A DNA stretch of 64,000 bases from Paenibacillus herberti (GTDB lineage Bacteria; Bacillota; Bacilli; Paenibacillales; Paenibacillaceae), in contig NZ_NMUQ01000001.1 of the NCBI RefSeq assembly GCF_002233675.1, forward strand, positions 189,021 to 253,020, given 5' to 3'. Positions 44,978 through 53,572 of this stretch are shown piece by piece. Position 1 is the first letter of the stretch; the number at the start of each line of letters is the position of its first letter. The notes under the pieces are model-generated. The model ran no database searches. It worked only from the letters and a program-made list of their open reading frames with translations, and was not told where the DNA came from. A program made the translations under genes and the position numbers.

Positions 44978-45028
44978 AAGGGGCCGTCCCTAAGTCATCT
45001 AAAGATGACTTTTGGGACGGCCCCTTTT
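44978..45028. repeat. Palindromic terminator-like repeat, copy 2
   Basis: AAGGGGCCGTCCC-TAAGTCATCT and AGATGACTT-TTGGGACGGCCCC form a hairpin of about 22 bp followed by TTTT. It probably ends the converging PAP2 gene and is the sister of 31963-32015. Confidence 0.85.
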
Positions 45029-45039
45029 CAAAACCTAAA

Positions 45040-45861
45040 TCAAGTACGTACAGAAGGAACTCGTTCACGTACCGTTTTAAGATCAGCGAGTCGGTAAGCC
45101 AATGCCACCGCGAAGGTAGCGAGGACGAGACCGCCAAGCATATCTGTCAGCCAGTGGATGCCCATATAGAAAATGCTGAAAATTATAATAGCGGCGTTGA
45201 TGCCGGCAAACCACGCCCAACGTTTGTTACCGGAGCGAGCTGCGAGCAGCGCCATCGTCACCGAGATGGATGTGTGCAGACTAGGCAAGCAGTTATCCAA
45301 ACCTGACAACCCTCTGTACATCGTTTCAAAGGCAGGGAACGCTTCCAGCATGTAGAACTTCACGTTCGGATCATGAGCCCATACCTCGTTGACTGGGAGG
45401 AACAGATAAAACGGGATCGCGACCAAGTAATTAATCATAACCGCATAACATACTGCAGTGAATTGTCGGCCGCTGCGATCCTGGTACATGTATATGGCAA
45501 GCGAGGCAACAAGTACGGATTGGAACACGACAATATAAAAGAAGGCCAGAAATGGCGTCAGCCAGGGCGCGTAAAACAACTGCTGAAAGCCCTCGACGAA
45601 TCCGCCTTCGAAGCGCTGTACGACATGTGTAAAATCCGGAGGCGGGTTCATCATTTTCTCCAGCTTGAGTTCAAACTTGTTCAGAAACAAAATTCCGAGC
45701 AAGGAAGCGAACAACAGCAGAAAGCGCCGATTAGTTGTTAAATTGCGTATGAGCATCCAAACAACCTTCAGAGGATTGCCACCGATGCCAAAGCCAATCA
45801 GCACAATGGATGTTAATACCGTATACAGAGTAATTTGATTCATGGAATAGAAGATAGCCAT
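45040..45861 (-). CDS. PAP2-superfamily membrane phosphatase
   Basis: A 273-aa polytopic protein with about six to seven helices. The type 2 phosphatidic acid phosphatase motifs are LPSLHTSISVTM (PSxH) and YMGIHWLTDMLGGL (His and Asp of the third motif). It probably dephosphorylates an undecaprenyl or phosphatidyl lipid or a related isoprenoid phosphate at the outer face; the exact substrate is unknown. The family also contains inositol-phosphorylceramide synthase-like members. ATG 45861 follows AGGGGGAAG. It is a single-gene unit in the accessory insertion. Confidence 0.85.
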   Translation of the reverse strand: MAIFYSMNQITLYTVLTSIVLIGFGIGGNPLKVVWMLIRNLTTNRRFLLLFASLLGILFLNKFELKLEKMMNPPPDFTHVVQRFEGGFVEGFQQLFYAPWLTPFLAFFYIVVFQSVLVASLAIYMYQDRSGRQFTAVCYAVMINYLVAIPFYLFLPVNEVWAHDPNVKFYMLEAFPAFETMYRGLSGLDNCLPSLHTSISVTMALLAARSGNKRWAWFAGINAAIIIFSIFYMGIHWLTDMLGGLVLATFAVALAYRLADLKTVRERVPSVRT

Positions 45862-45978
45862 TATACTTCCCCCTAAAGGTCAACCTGATGCGTCATCCGA
45901 AAGTCGGGAGCCGACGAATGAACGGAACAAGTATAGCATAACAGCTTGATATTTACACGATTCTCATTTAATGCCAGA

Positions 45979-46368
45979 TTATTTGCGCAAATTCACACCG
46001 ACCATGCCGCCAAGAGCTCCCGCCAGAGTGACGATAAGAAACATGATTCCCGTCCGTGCGCTCATACCCGCATCAGCAGCCAGAAAGCTGATCATGAGCA
46101 CCATTAGGCCATAAATCACGCCAAGTGCTCCACCGTGATACCAGCCCTTGGCGCGACTGCGTTTGCCAGAGGTGAAACCGCCGCACAGGGCTGCTGTGCC
46201 GTGAATGCCGAGCGACCATGCTGGTAATGAATTTTCGCTGAGATTGCCCCCGTAAAGCAGCAGTGACATCAGCAGCGCTCCAAGCGAGAGCCAGAGGCTC
46301 GCGGAAACTATTCCAGCAAGCATCGGAGAACTGAGGTGCATTTTCGGCACGCTTTTGATCGAATTCAT
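45979..46368 (-). CDS. yrzE: TIGR04086/YrzE-family membrane protein
   Basis: A 129-aa protein with four predicted membrane helices and the family core WSLGIHGTAALCGGFTSGKR. Function is unknown. The frame is open further upstream, but ATG 46368 (MNSIKSVPKM) has GGAGGGTGAT 4-8 bases before it and begins where homologues begin. B. subtilis has yrzE between yajC and yrbG; here the order is kept but strand and neighbours differ. Confidence 0.82.
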   Translation of the reverse strand: MNSIKSVPKMHLSSPMLAGIVSASLWLSLGALLMSLLLYGGNLSENSLPAWSLGIHGTAALCGGFTSGKRSRAKGWYHGGALGVIYGLMVLMISFLAADAGMSARTGIMFLIVTLAGALGGMVGVNLRK

Positions 46369-46573
46369 GGGAATCACCCTCCATCGATTGTTTACTTGTT
46401 TGTCTACTCCACCATATGGTGAAGCCGGGGGAATTAGTACAGGCGCTCCTGAGCTTCCCGGTATGAGGAGGAATTGGCAACATTTCAACGACTGCTAATG
46501 CGCATGGACGCGCGGAAGAAAGCCGACAATACCCCTTGATGAGGGCAGTGCCCGAGAGGGAGGCGTGATAGTT

Positions 46574-47365
46574 ATGGAATTCGGAACGCTCCTGCTGCGT
46601 ACCGTTCTGATCTACTTTGTCGTGTTCCTGATCATGCGCATGATGGGGAAAAGGGAAATCGGCAAAATGAGCGTATTTGACGTCGTGATCTCTTTCATGA
46701 TCGCCGAAATTGCCGTGCTCGTCATTGAGGATACGGATAGGCCGATGCTGGATGGCATCGTACCGATGGTGGCCTTAATGGCGATTCAAGTATTGATTGC
46801 GTTTATTAGCATGAAAAATCGCCGTATTCGGCTTCTGTTTGACGGCAAGCCAAGCGTCATTATCGAGAAAGGCAAGCTCAATCAGAATGAGATGAGAAAG
46901 CAGCGTTATAATCTCGACGATTTGCTGCAGCAGCTCCGGGAAAACCAAGTCGCTCGGGTATCCGACGTCGAGTTCGCAATTTTGGAAACGAGCGGCAAGC
47001 TGTCGGTGTTTGAAAAGGATCAAGAGGAAAGCAGTAACAGCAACGATGGCAGTAAAACGGATCCCTCGTCAATTGAAAAAGGGAGCTCGATGAAGAGCAT
47101 GCCCGAGGGCCAAGATGAGAGCGGGACTAGGGGAGGAGCACGGGTAAAAATGGAACTGCCGGTCAGCTACCGCTTCGAGGCACTCCCGATCCCAATTATC
47201 ATGGATGGCAAGGTGCAAGACCAGAGCCTGGAGAAGCTTGGCAAGAACCGCTTCTGGTTAAAGCAGCAGCTGCGCAAGTTCAATGTGTCGGACTATAAAC
47301 AGGTGTTTTTCTGCTCAGTGGATCACAAGGGTGAGTTATTCGTTGATGCCAACAACAAAAAGTAA
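46574..47365 (+). CDS. yrbG: DUF421 (YetF/YrbG-type) membrane protein
   Basis: A 263-aa protein with three N-terminal membrane helices and the family signature RMMGKREIGKMSVFDVVISFMIAEIAV (about 20-46), then a cytosolic DUF421 alpha/beta domain (QRYNLDDLLQQLRENQVA...DVEFAILETSGKLSV). A hydrophilic Ser/Asp/Lys linker (about 152-190) precedes a second small domain. Family function is uncertain. ATG 46574 is 10 bases after GGGAGG, while GTG 46565 is too close. It is next to spoVB as in B. subtilis. Confidence 0.87.
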   Translation: MEFGTLLLRTVLIYFVVFLIMRMMGKREIGKMSVFDVVISFMIAEIAVLVIEDTDRPMLDGIVPMVALMAIQVLIAFISMKNRRIRLLFDGKPSVIIEKGKLNQNEMRKQRYNLDDLLQQLRENQVARVSDVEFAILETSGKLSVFEKDQEESSNSNDGSKTDPSSIEKGSSMKSMPEGQDESGTRGGARVKMELPVSYRFEALPIPIIMDGKVQDQSLEKLGKNRFWLKQQLRKFNVSDYKQVFFCSVDHKGELFVDANNKK

Positions 47366-47389
47366 GCAGCCGACCACGGCTGCTTTTTT
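47365..47389. terminator. Terminator between yrbG and spoVB (convergent)
   Basis: AGCAGCC and GGCTGCT enclose a 6-base loop and are followed by six T. The reverse strand also has a T-rich flank. Confidence 0.85.
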
Positions 47390-47396
47390 GGCATGT

Positions 47397-49073
47397 TTAA
47401 AACCAACGCCCGATTCCGGGTATCCGTTGCAGGTCATGGCGGTCAATGATGCCCATTATTGCCATGAGCAGGATATAGATTAATGCGCTCGTAGCACAGG
47501 CTACAAGCAGCCCGATCCACTCCAGCGTCAGCGGATGATGCGACATGATCCAGCGGCAAGCGGCTCCCATAATAATCATCGCTGCTCCTACTTTGATAAA
47601 GTCTGGCAGCTTCATGCGGTAGCCGGAGATACGAAGCACGCTGATTCCGTGCAGCAGCGTCACGAGAATGTAGTTGACCGTAATAGCGATGACGGCTCCA
47701 TAAATGCCGAGCTCTGGCCGCGATGTCAGCTCCACGATCAGAAAGAGCTTGACGGCGGCGCCGACCATCGTATTCATAAGGGCGATGCCAGGTTTGTCGA
47801 GCGCCTGCAACGTCGCCTGCAGGGGACCTTGCAAGTAGATGAAGATGCCTGCCGGAGCGAGCAGCGCGAGCAGCGGCGCGATCTCCGCATGATTGTAGAG
47901 CAGACGGACGAGAGGTTCGGCCAACAAACCCATGATGACGACAAATGGTGCACCGCAGACAAGAGAGAGCCGGAGCGATTGATGAAGCCGCTTGTGGATG
48001 GCGGCCCGGTCGCCTCTCGCCGCAGCAGATGAAAGCGAAGGAATGAGTGAGACGGACAGTGAGTAAGTTAGCGCCGTAGGCAACAGGATCAGAGGGAGAA
48101 TCATGCCTTGCAGTGCTCCGTACTGGGCTGTGGCGGCGCCGATAGCGATACCGGCTGTGGCCAGGCTGCGGACAGTCAGAATCGATTCCACCAAGTAGGA
48201 GAGCGAACCGACCAGTCTGCTGCCTGTAATCGGCATAGATAAGCGAAGCAGCCTTCGCAATAAGGGAGCGCGACGGCCGCGATGTTTAGCCTCTACCGGT
48301 TTCAGTGGCACCGATCCGCTTGATTTTACTCCTGGCGCGGGGAGGTTCACTTTCAGTACGGCCGTTGTTCCCAAATTCAGTAAGTCGCCTGTGGCCAGAT
48401 CAGCGCCAGGTCCATCCTGCGGATCTGCCGGCCGATAGTCCCGTCGATCCTTCCGGGCATGGACAAGCATGACGGCCAATGCTGCCACTTCGCCAAGGAC
48501 GGTTCCCATCATCGCTCCTGCGGCAGCCCACTGTAAGCCCATCGGCAGCAGCAGTGCGGCCAGCGTCAGCTGAGCGGCAATACGCAGAATCGTTTCCACG
48601 ACCTGAGACTGCGCCGTCGGAATCATATTTTGCCTACCTTGGAAGTAGCCGCGATAAACGGAGGAAATACCAATAATGAGCAGCATAGGTGTCATGACGA
48701 GAAATGCTTCGTATACCCTGGGGTCGGTCAGTACTCTCGTTGTAATCCACTTCGCACTGACGAGCATCGTTCCGGTCATTAACAGCGCAAGGGTGATCGT
48801 GAGGCCCATCGCCGTCCGGAAAATTTGCCTGACCTTGTTGCTGTCTCCCTGTGACTCGGCCTCGGCGACCCATTTGGCGACCGCGACTGGAATGCCACCC
48901 GTTATAAGTGTCAGCAGCACGCCGAGGAAAGGATAACAGAGCTGGTAAAGGCCGACTCCCTCCGCGCCGATAACACGCGGGAGCGCAATGCGCGGGACGA
49001 AGCCGAGAATTCGATTGATGACTCCTGCCGCTAGCAGAATCATCGCTCCTTTAATGAATGTTTGTTTCGTCAT
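47397..49073 (-). CDS. spoVB: Stage V sporulation protein B (MurJ/MATE-type flippase)
   Basis: Polytopic protein of the oligosaccharidyl-lipid exporter superfamily, needed in the mother cell for spore cortex synthesis, probably flipping lipid-linked precursors. About 14 helices are predicted in 558 aa. GVGLYQLCYPFLGVLLTLITGGIPVAVAKWV near residues 40-70 is typical of SpoVB. A hydrophilic loop of about 65 residues (235-300, between helices 6 and 7) makes it longer than the 518 aa of B. subtilis. ATG 49073 follows AGGAAGG. The divergent comN homologue matches the B. subtilis neighbourhood. Confidence 0.92.
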   Translation of the reverse strand: MTKQTFIKGAMILLAAGVINRILGFVPRIALPRVIGAEGVGLYQLCYPFLGVLLTLITGGIPVAVAKWVAEAESQGDSNKVRQIFRTAMGLTITLALLMTGTMLVSAKWITTRVLTDPRVYEAFLVMTPMLLIIGISSVYRGYFQGRQNMIPTAQSQVVETILRIAAQLTLAALLLPMGLQWAAAGAMMGTVLGEVAALAVMLVHARKDRRDYRPADPQDGPGADLATGDLLNLGTTAVLKVNLPAPGVKSSGSVPLKPVEAKHRGRRAPLLRRLLRLSMPITGSRLVGSLSYLVESILTVRSLATAGIAIGAATAQYGALQGMILPLILLPTALTYSLSVSLIPSLSSAAARGDRAAIHKRLHQSLRLSLVCGAPFVVIMGLLAEPLVRLLYNHAEIAPLLALLAPAGIFIYLQGPLQATLQALDKPGIALMNTMVGAAVKLFLIVELTSRPELGIYGAVIAITVNYILVTLLHGISVLRISGYRMKLPDFIKVGAAMIIMGAACRWIMSHHPLTLEWIGLLVACATSALIYILLMAIMGIIDRHDLQRIPGIGRWF

Positions 49074-49151
49074 AGCAACCTTCCTTTTCCGCATCCGATA
49101 TCGGCTCCGCCAGGCGCCGCAAGGGGCAGCACAGAGCACGTCCGTATTAGC

Positions 49152-49182
49152 AGTTTATGCGACAGTGGGTAGGGGGCATGTC
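49152..49182 (-). promoter_or_regulatory. Candidate sigma-E promoter of spoVB
   Basis: On the minus strand CATAAACT matches the sigma-E -10 at 7 of 8 positions. GACATGCC lies 15 bases upstream as a weak -35. spoVB is sigma-E dependent in B. subtilis. Confidence 0.35.
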
Positions 49183-49296
49183 TGTCTTTTTCGGCGGAAG
49201 ATATCTCGGTGGGCAGGAATTGGCGTCCCTGTGTCGAAGGAGTTGAGCAGAGCAACGGCTGGAAGTTACGAGCAGCATAGGGAGGCGGCAGGCCGG

Positions 49297-49590
49297 ATGA
49301 CGGAGGTTTGGGATACAGTGGAATATGGAGCGGACTTAACGGAAGATGAGATTATCATTGAACTGTTCTCCCTTTGCGAAAGCAAGGCGGAGGAGTTTCG
49401 GTGGATCGGTTATGAATCAGTCGTGGCGCAAGATATATGGGATTGTGTGAAGTCGAAATATAAGAAAAGCGGGGACCCGCTTTTGCATCGGCTGGTAAAC
49501 GATATTTTGTCGCTCAAGCCGCAGCAACTGATGAACTATTTGACGATGAGCGCGTGGCAGGCGCCTAGCCTTAATGGCGAGTTTAATTAA
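49297..49590 (+). CDS. comN: ComN-type post-transcriptional regulator (YrzD family)
   Basis: A 97-aa acidic helical protein with the family features ELFSLCESKAEEFRWIGYE and DIWDCVKSKYKK. In B. subtilis ComN controls comE mRNA and interacts with DivIVA at poles. ATG 49297 has GGGAGG about 11 bases before it. The frame is open far upstream, but that region is the spoVB start and shows no conserved coding. Divergent from spoVB, as in B. subtilis. Confidence 0.8.
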   Translation: MTEVWDTVEYGADLTEDEIIIELFSLCESKAEEFRWIGYESVVAQDIWDCVKSKYKKSGDPLLHRLVNDILSLKPQQLMNYLTMSAWQAPSLNGEFN

Positions 49591-49593
49591 AGG

Positions 49594-49640
49594 AAAAAGG
49601 TACAGTTCCTCAACAAAGCTGAGGCGACTGTACCTTTTTC
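49594..49640. terminator. Bidirectional terminator between comN and the sulfatase
   Basis: AAAAAGGTACAGT pairs exactly with ACTGTACCTTTTT, with an inner CTCA/TGAG stem. T runs flank it on both strands, serving the two converging genes. Confidence 0.95.
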
Positions 49641-49675
49641 TGTAAATGGGCTATGCAACCTTACAAGAGAGCAGT

Positions 49676-51211
49676 CTAAGCTCCGGAAACTCGCGGCATC
49701 GGCATCGATTCTTTGCCAAGCTCGGCCCAAACATACTTCAGAAGCAGCTCTGACTTGAGACTTGCTGTTGCCGGATCATCCCATAAGTTGTTCAACTCTT
49801 GAGGATCCTCTTGCAAATCGAAAATTTCACCATACGTCTGGTTGTAATAAACCGTGATTTTGTAGCGCGAGTCCACATAGGTTTTTTGGTGGATTGTCGT
49901 TGGTTCATGTCTGAACTCGCAAATCGCATGATCTCTGGCCTTTCCGGATTCGCCTAGCCAAACCTTTTTCTGATCGACGCCGGTCATCGCATATGGGATC
50001 CCAATATCGCAGAACGACAAAAATGTAGGAGCCAGATCGACCAGAGATTGAATGGCTTCGCTACTCTGACCTGCAGGAATATGGCCTGGGTAACGGGCGA
50101 TAAACGGAAGTTTGATCAAATCCTCGTAGTGGAAGCCGCCTTTAGCCTGCAAGCCATGCTGACCGAAGAAATGGCCGTGATCCGTTGTGAACACAACGAT
50201 GGTGTTGTCTGCAATTCCAAGCTCATCAAGCTTGTCTAAAATGTGGCCAATATATTTGTCCATCATGGTGACCATTCCATAATAAACGCCGACCAGCTTT
50301 TTCTTATCATAATCCGTTAGTTTTGGCTGATGGCCGTATTCATAGTAGTTATGCGAACGATAGCCATGAATGCCTTTACCGGTTTCGGCTAAATCAGAGA
50401 AGTCTGGTTTATCCTCTTGCGTCTTGGCAAAATGCGGCGGGTTCTTGTCATGCTCACCTGGAACCATCGTTGGAATCGTCAGCTGATCCGGGTCGTACAT
50501 GGAATCCCATGGCTCCGGAACTAAGTATTCGGGATGAGGGTCGAAGAAGCTCGACCATAGGAAGAAGCTTTCGTCATTTGATTGATATTGCTCAAGCAAG
50601 GCGTTTGTGCGTTCTGCAATCCACGTATTGTAATGGAATTCCTCCGGGATCGGCCAGGTGTACATTTGGGTTCGGTCCATCGTGCCGGTAGGCGGCAGGA
50701 AGTAGTCCCGCCAGTTGTCGCAACCCTTTTCCTCCAGCCATAATGCGTAATGCTGCCCTACATGAGCTTCATTCACATGGTTCCTGGCCAGTTCTACATG
50801 ATTGAAGCCGTAGAAGTTTTCTTTATAATTTTTCCAGAATTCTAGATCCTGCAGGACAGGGTAGGCTTCCAGGGAAGGAAATTCCTCGGTTGAGCTAAGT
50901 GGCTGAAAATGTGCCTTCCCCACCAGTGCAGTCTGGTAACCAGCTGCTAAAAAATCCTCCCCTACTGTATGGCGATCCTCCATCAACTTGGTACCTAGCG
51001 TCCAAGCGCCATGCTGGCTCGGATACATGCCGGTAATGATCGACGCGCGGGTTGGTGTACAGGTCGGATTAGGGCAGTAAGCCCGATTAAATGTAGTCCC
51101 TTGGCGCACAAGCCGATCCAGATTAGGTGTATGGATCTCGCTATTAAAAGCGCCAATAGTGTCCCAGTGCTGCTGATCGCTCGTAATCAAGAGAACATTA
51201 GGTTTTTTCAT
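49676..51211 (-). CDS. Sulfatase-family (alkaline phosphatase superfamily) hydrolase
   Basis: A 511-aa enzyme predicted to hydrolyse sulfate or phosphonate esters. The N-terminal metal site is in LLITSDQQHWDT. The maturation motif C-x-P-x-R appears as PTCTPTRASIITG (about residues 51-55), whose Cys would become formylglycine. The second metal site is in VVFTTDHGHFFGQHG. There is no signal peptide, so it acts in the cytosol on imported substrate. The closest patterns are choline- or arylsulfatase-like, but the substrate is unknown. It is divergent from an AraC regulator that likely controls it; no transporter or formylglycine-generating enzyme lies nearby. Confidence 0.88.
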   Translation of the reverse strand: MKKPNVLLITSDQQHWDTIGAFNSEIHTPNLDRLVRQGTTFNRAYCPNPTCTPTRASIITGMYPSQHGAWTLGTKLMEDRHTVGEDFLAAGYQTALVGKAHFQPLSSTEEFPSLEAYPVLQDLEFWKNYKENFYGFNHVELARNHVNEAHVGQHYALWLEEKGCDNWRDYFLPPTGTMDRTQMYTWPIPEEFHYNTWIAERTNALLEQYQSNDESFFLWSSFFDPHPEYLVPEPWDSMYDPDQLTIPTMVPGEHDKNPPHFAKTQEDKPDFSDLAETGKGIHGYRSHNYYEYGHQPKLTDYDKKKLVGVYYGMVTMMDKYIGHILDKLDELGIADNTIVVFTTDHGHFFGQHGLQAKGGFHYEDLIKLPFIARYPGHIPAGQSSEAIQSLVDLAPTFLSFCDIGIPYAMTGVDQKKVWLGESGKARDHAICEFRHEPTTIHQKTYVDSRYKITVYYNQTYGEIFDLQEDPQELNNLWDDPATASLKSELLLKYVWAELGKESMPMPRVSGA

Positions 51212-51324
51212 TTGTCCGCCTCCTCCATTCGATTATAAAAAAAGGGGTATTCGCGGGGAATGGCAAATTGTATGATGAATTTATCATTTTGTTTGATTTC
51301 TTGAAATTACGAATGGAGTGAGGA

Positions 51325-52194
51325 ATGATGCTGGAATATGATATTGAGTTTGCTGAGTTCCTCTATTATTCCCCTACAGAAATGGACATAGAGGGCCCTT
51401 TCTGGTTGTTAAGAGCAGGGCATGGCATCGCCAAGCCGGGCTATCGGGTCGGGCCGCGGAGAATTGAATGTTATAGTATTCATTTTGTCAGGGAAGGCAG
51501 TCTCGTTGTAGAGAGCGGCGGGAAGCGAACGGTGCTGCAAGCCGGAGATGTTTTTTGCATGTATCCCAACCGGACCTATGTGTATTACAGAGAAAATGAT
51601 CGGGACACACTTCAGCTCGCATGGCTGAGATTCGATGGACCGGGAATGGAGGGGTTGCTGGCATACGCAGGTTTTAAGCCGGAGGCGCCATGTCGAAGGG
51701 GTAAATGGAATGCCCAGCTTCAGGTAATGATCGAGGGTATTTTTGAAGAGCTGAGGGCGGAAGGGCGAGATCCAATTGCAACATGTCTGGAGCTCAAAAG
51801 CATGTTGTACCGGTTTTTTTCGTATTTCATTCAACTTGGTGAAGCACCTGAAAGGGACCAAACCGTGAAAAAGGGCTCGATTGCTCATTCCATGGACTAT
51901 ATCAAGCTGCATGCGACAGAAGGCATCACGGTGCAACAGGTTGCGAACTTTGCGGGATTGAACCGTACTTATTTCTCCACTATATTTACGAAGTCCGCAG
52001 GAATTTCGCCAACAGATTATATTGCCAATGTAAAAATGAATAAAGCAAAGGAAATGCTGCTGACCACATCGGCTTCCGTCACTGAAATCGCCTATTCTCT
52101 CGGTTATCCGACGCTGTTTGCGTTCACGCGAGCTTTCAAGAACTACCATTCATTGTCTCCATCCAGCTACCGAAAGCAGAACAACTCTCAATAA
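51325..52194 (+). CDS. AraC-family transcriptional regulator
   Basis: A 289-aa regulator with an N-terminal cupin-like ligand domain (about 25-110) and a C-terminal pair of HTHs (about 190-287; TVQQVANFAGLNRTYFSTIFTKSAG, then AYSLGYPTLFAFTRAFKNY). ATG 51325 follows GGAG at 6 bases; ATG 51328 is equally possible. Its divergent position next to the sulfatase suggests it activates that gene in response to a sugar or ester. The 113-bp shared control region is AT-rich and contains TGAT...ATCA dyads. The sulfatase-AraC pair interrupts comN-secD. Confidence 0.88.
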   Translation: MMLEYDIEFAEFLYYSPTEMDIEGPFWLLRAGHGIAKPGYRVGPRRIECYSIHFVREGSLVVESGGKRTVLQAGDVFCMYPNRTYVYYRENDRDTLQLAWLRFDGPGMEGLLAYAGFKPEAPCRRGKWNAQLQVMIEGIFEELRAEGRDPIATCLELKSMLYRFFSYFIQLGEAPERDQTVKKGSIAHSMDYIKLHATEGITVQQVANFAGLNRTYFSTIFTKSAGISPTDYIANVKMNKAKEMLLTTSASVTEIAYSLGYPTLFAFTRAFKNYHSLSPSSYRKQNNSQ

Positions 52195-52231
52195 AAAGAG
52201 TCTAAAGATAGGACTTAAATTTCGTTTCATT

Positions 52232-52260
52232 TTGACTCCATTTTTACGCATCGCTATAAT
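52232..52260 (+). promoter_or_regulatory. Sigma-A promoter of secDF
   Basis: TTGACT, 17 bases, TATAAT, a near-consensus vegetative promoter, 38 bases before secD. Confidence 0.87.
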
Positions 52261-52297
52261 AGATATGATTGAGAACTTAAGGGGGAACATCAGGCAT

Positions 52298-53572
52298 ATG
52301 AAACGGATGCTCGCATTCCTGCTCATTGTCGTCGTAAGCTTAGGCGTCATTGGTGCAACAAGTCCCGCCCTATTTGAAAAATCAAGGTTAGGCCTAGATC
52401 TCAGGGGCGGATTTGAGATTCTGTACCAGGCTACGCCATTGTACGAAGGCGGCAGTGTAACGAAGGAATCGTTGAATGAAACGGCTAAGAGCCTTGAGAA
52501 ACGGGTGAACCAGAACGGCGCCTCGGAGCCGGAGGTTACTACGGAAGGGTCGGACCGGATCCGCATTCGTATTGCCGACATGGCGGAAGACAAGGAAGCT
52601 GAGTTGCGCGAGACGCTTGTGAAGCCAGCCAATCTGACATTCCGCAGTATGCGTGGCTGCGCCGACGATGCAGGCTACTGCAAAATCGAGCTGACCGGCC
52701 AGGACTTCCAGGAGAACGGCGCTTCCGTTCAGCAGGATGGATTGAATCAGTTTGTTATCGCTATTAAGCTCAAGGATGCTTCAAAGTTTGCTGAGGTTAC
52801 CCGCGAGGTGGCCAAGCTGGCATCGACAGGTAAAAATGCTCTCGCGATCTATTTGGATGACGAACAGATTTCGGCTCCTGCAGTAAGCGGGGAAATCCCT
52901 AGCAGCGAAGCTTCCATTACGGGTACTTTCACCCGCGAAGAAGCGATGGAACTGCGTGATACGATTAACCTAGGCGCTCTTCCGCTGAAGCTGGAGGTCA
53001 AGTATAGCCAGTCTGTGGGCGCGACGCTGGGCAAGCAATCGCTCCAAGATACCATTTTTGCCGGTTTAATCGGCACGGTATTCATCGTCCTATTCATGCT
53101 TGTTTTTTATCGTATTCCTGGACTCGCGGCAAGCGTGTCGCTGATCATTTATACGTGGCTGCTGCTTGCGGCGCATATCGCGCTTGACGCGACGTTGACG
53201 CTGCCCGGCATCGCGGCATTCATCCTCGGTATCGGTATCGCCGTTGATGCGAATATCATTACTGCGGAGCGGATTAAGGAAGAGCTGCGCAACGGCAAGA
53301 GCCTGCTCAGCGCGTTCCGCGCTGGCTCCAAAACGTCACTGCGGACGATTATCGACTCCCACGTCACGACGATTATTGCATCGCTCGTATTGTTCTTTAT
53401 CGGGGTTGGCTCGGTCAAAGGCTTTGCGATTACGCTGTTGCTTAGCGTACTGATCAGCCTTATATCCAATGTGTTGGTTTCCCGATACTTGCTCTGGCTT
53501 ATGATCAAGAGCGGCTTGTTCGTCAAACCGGGCTATTATGGCGTAAAGGAGAGTGAGATTCGTGCACTCTAA
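52298..53572 (+). CDS. secD: Protein translocase subunit SecD
   Basis: Membrane protein that uses proton motive force to aid Sec export. The signature GLDLRGGFEILYQ follows the first helix, and a lumenal P1 domain (about 45-240) precedes five C-terminal helices with GIAVDANIITAERIKEEL. Length is 424 aa. ATG 52298 is chosen because AAGGGGG precedes it and the promoter excludes the longer frame. B. subtilis has a fused SecDF, while here secD and secF are separate overlapping genes. Confidence 0.95.
   Translation: MKRMLAFLLIVVVSLGVIGATSPALFEKSRLGLDLRGGFEILYQATPLYEGGSVTKESLNETAKSLEKRVNQNGASEPEVTTEGSDRIRIRIADMAEDKEAELRETLVKPANLTFRSMRGCADDAGYCKIELTGQDFQENGASVQQDGLNQFVIAIKLKDASKFAEVTREVAKLASTGKNALAIYLDDEQISAPAVSGEIPSSEASITGTFTREEAMELRDTINLGALPLKLEVKYSQSVGATLGKQSLQDTIFAGLIGTVFIVLFMLVFYRIPGLAASVSLIIYTWLLLAAHIALDATLTLPGIAAFILGIGIAVDANIITAERIKEELRNGKSLLSAFRAGSKTSLRTIIDSHVTTIIASLVLFFIGVGSVKGFAITLLLSVLISLISNVLVSRYLLWLMIKSGLFVKPGYYGVKESEIRAL

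Noticed and set aside
44780-45028. Repeat and palindrome as terminal inverted repeats of the adjacent IS3 relic
   Set aside because: The same repeat occurs at 31693 without any transposase, and the elements do not flank the relic.
48988-49296. Upstream extension of comN, antisense to the spoVB start
   Set aside because: It overlaps spoVB coding DNA and its promoter region; ATG 49297 with GGGAGG fits the family length.
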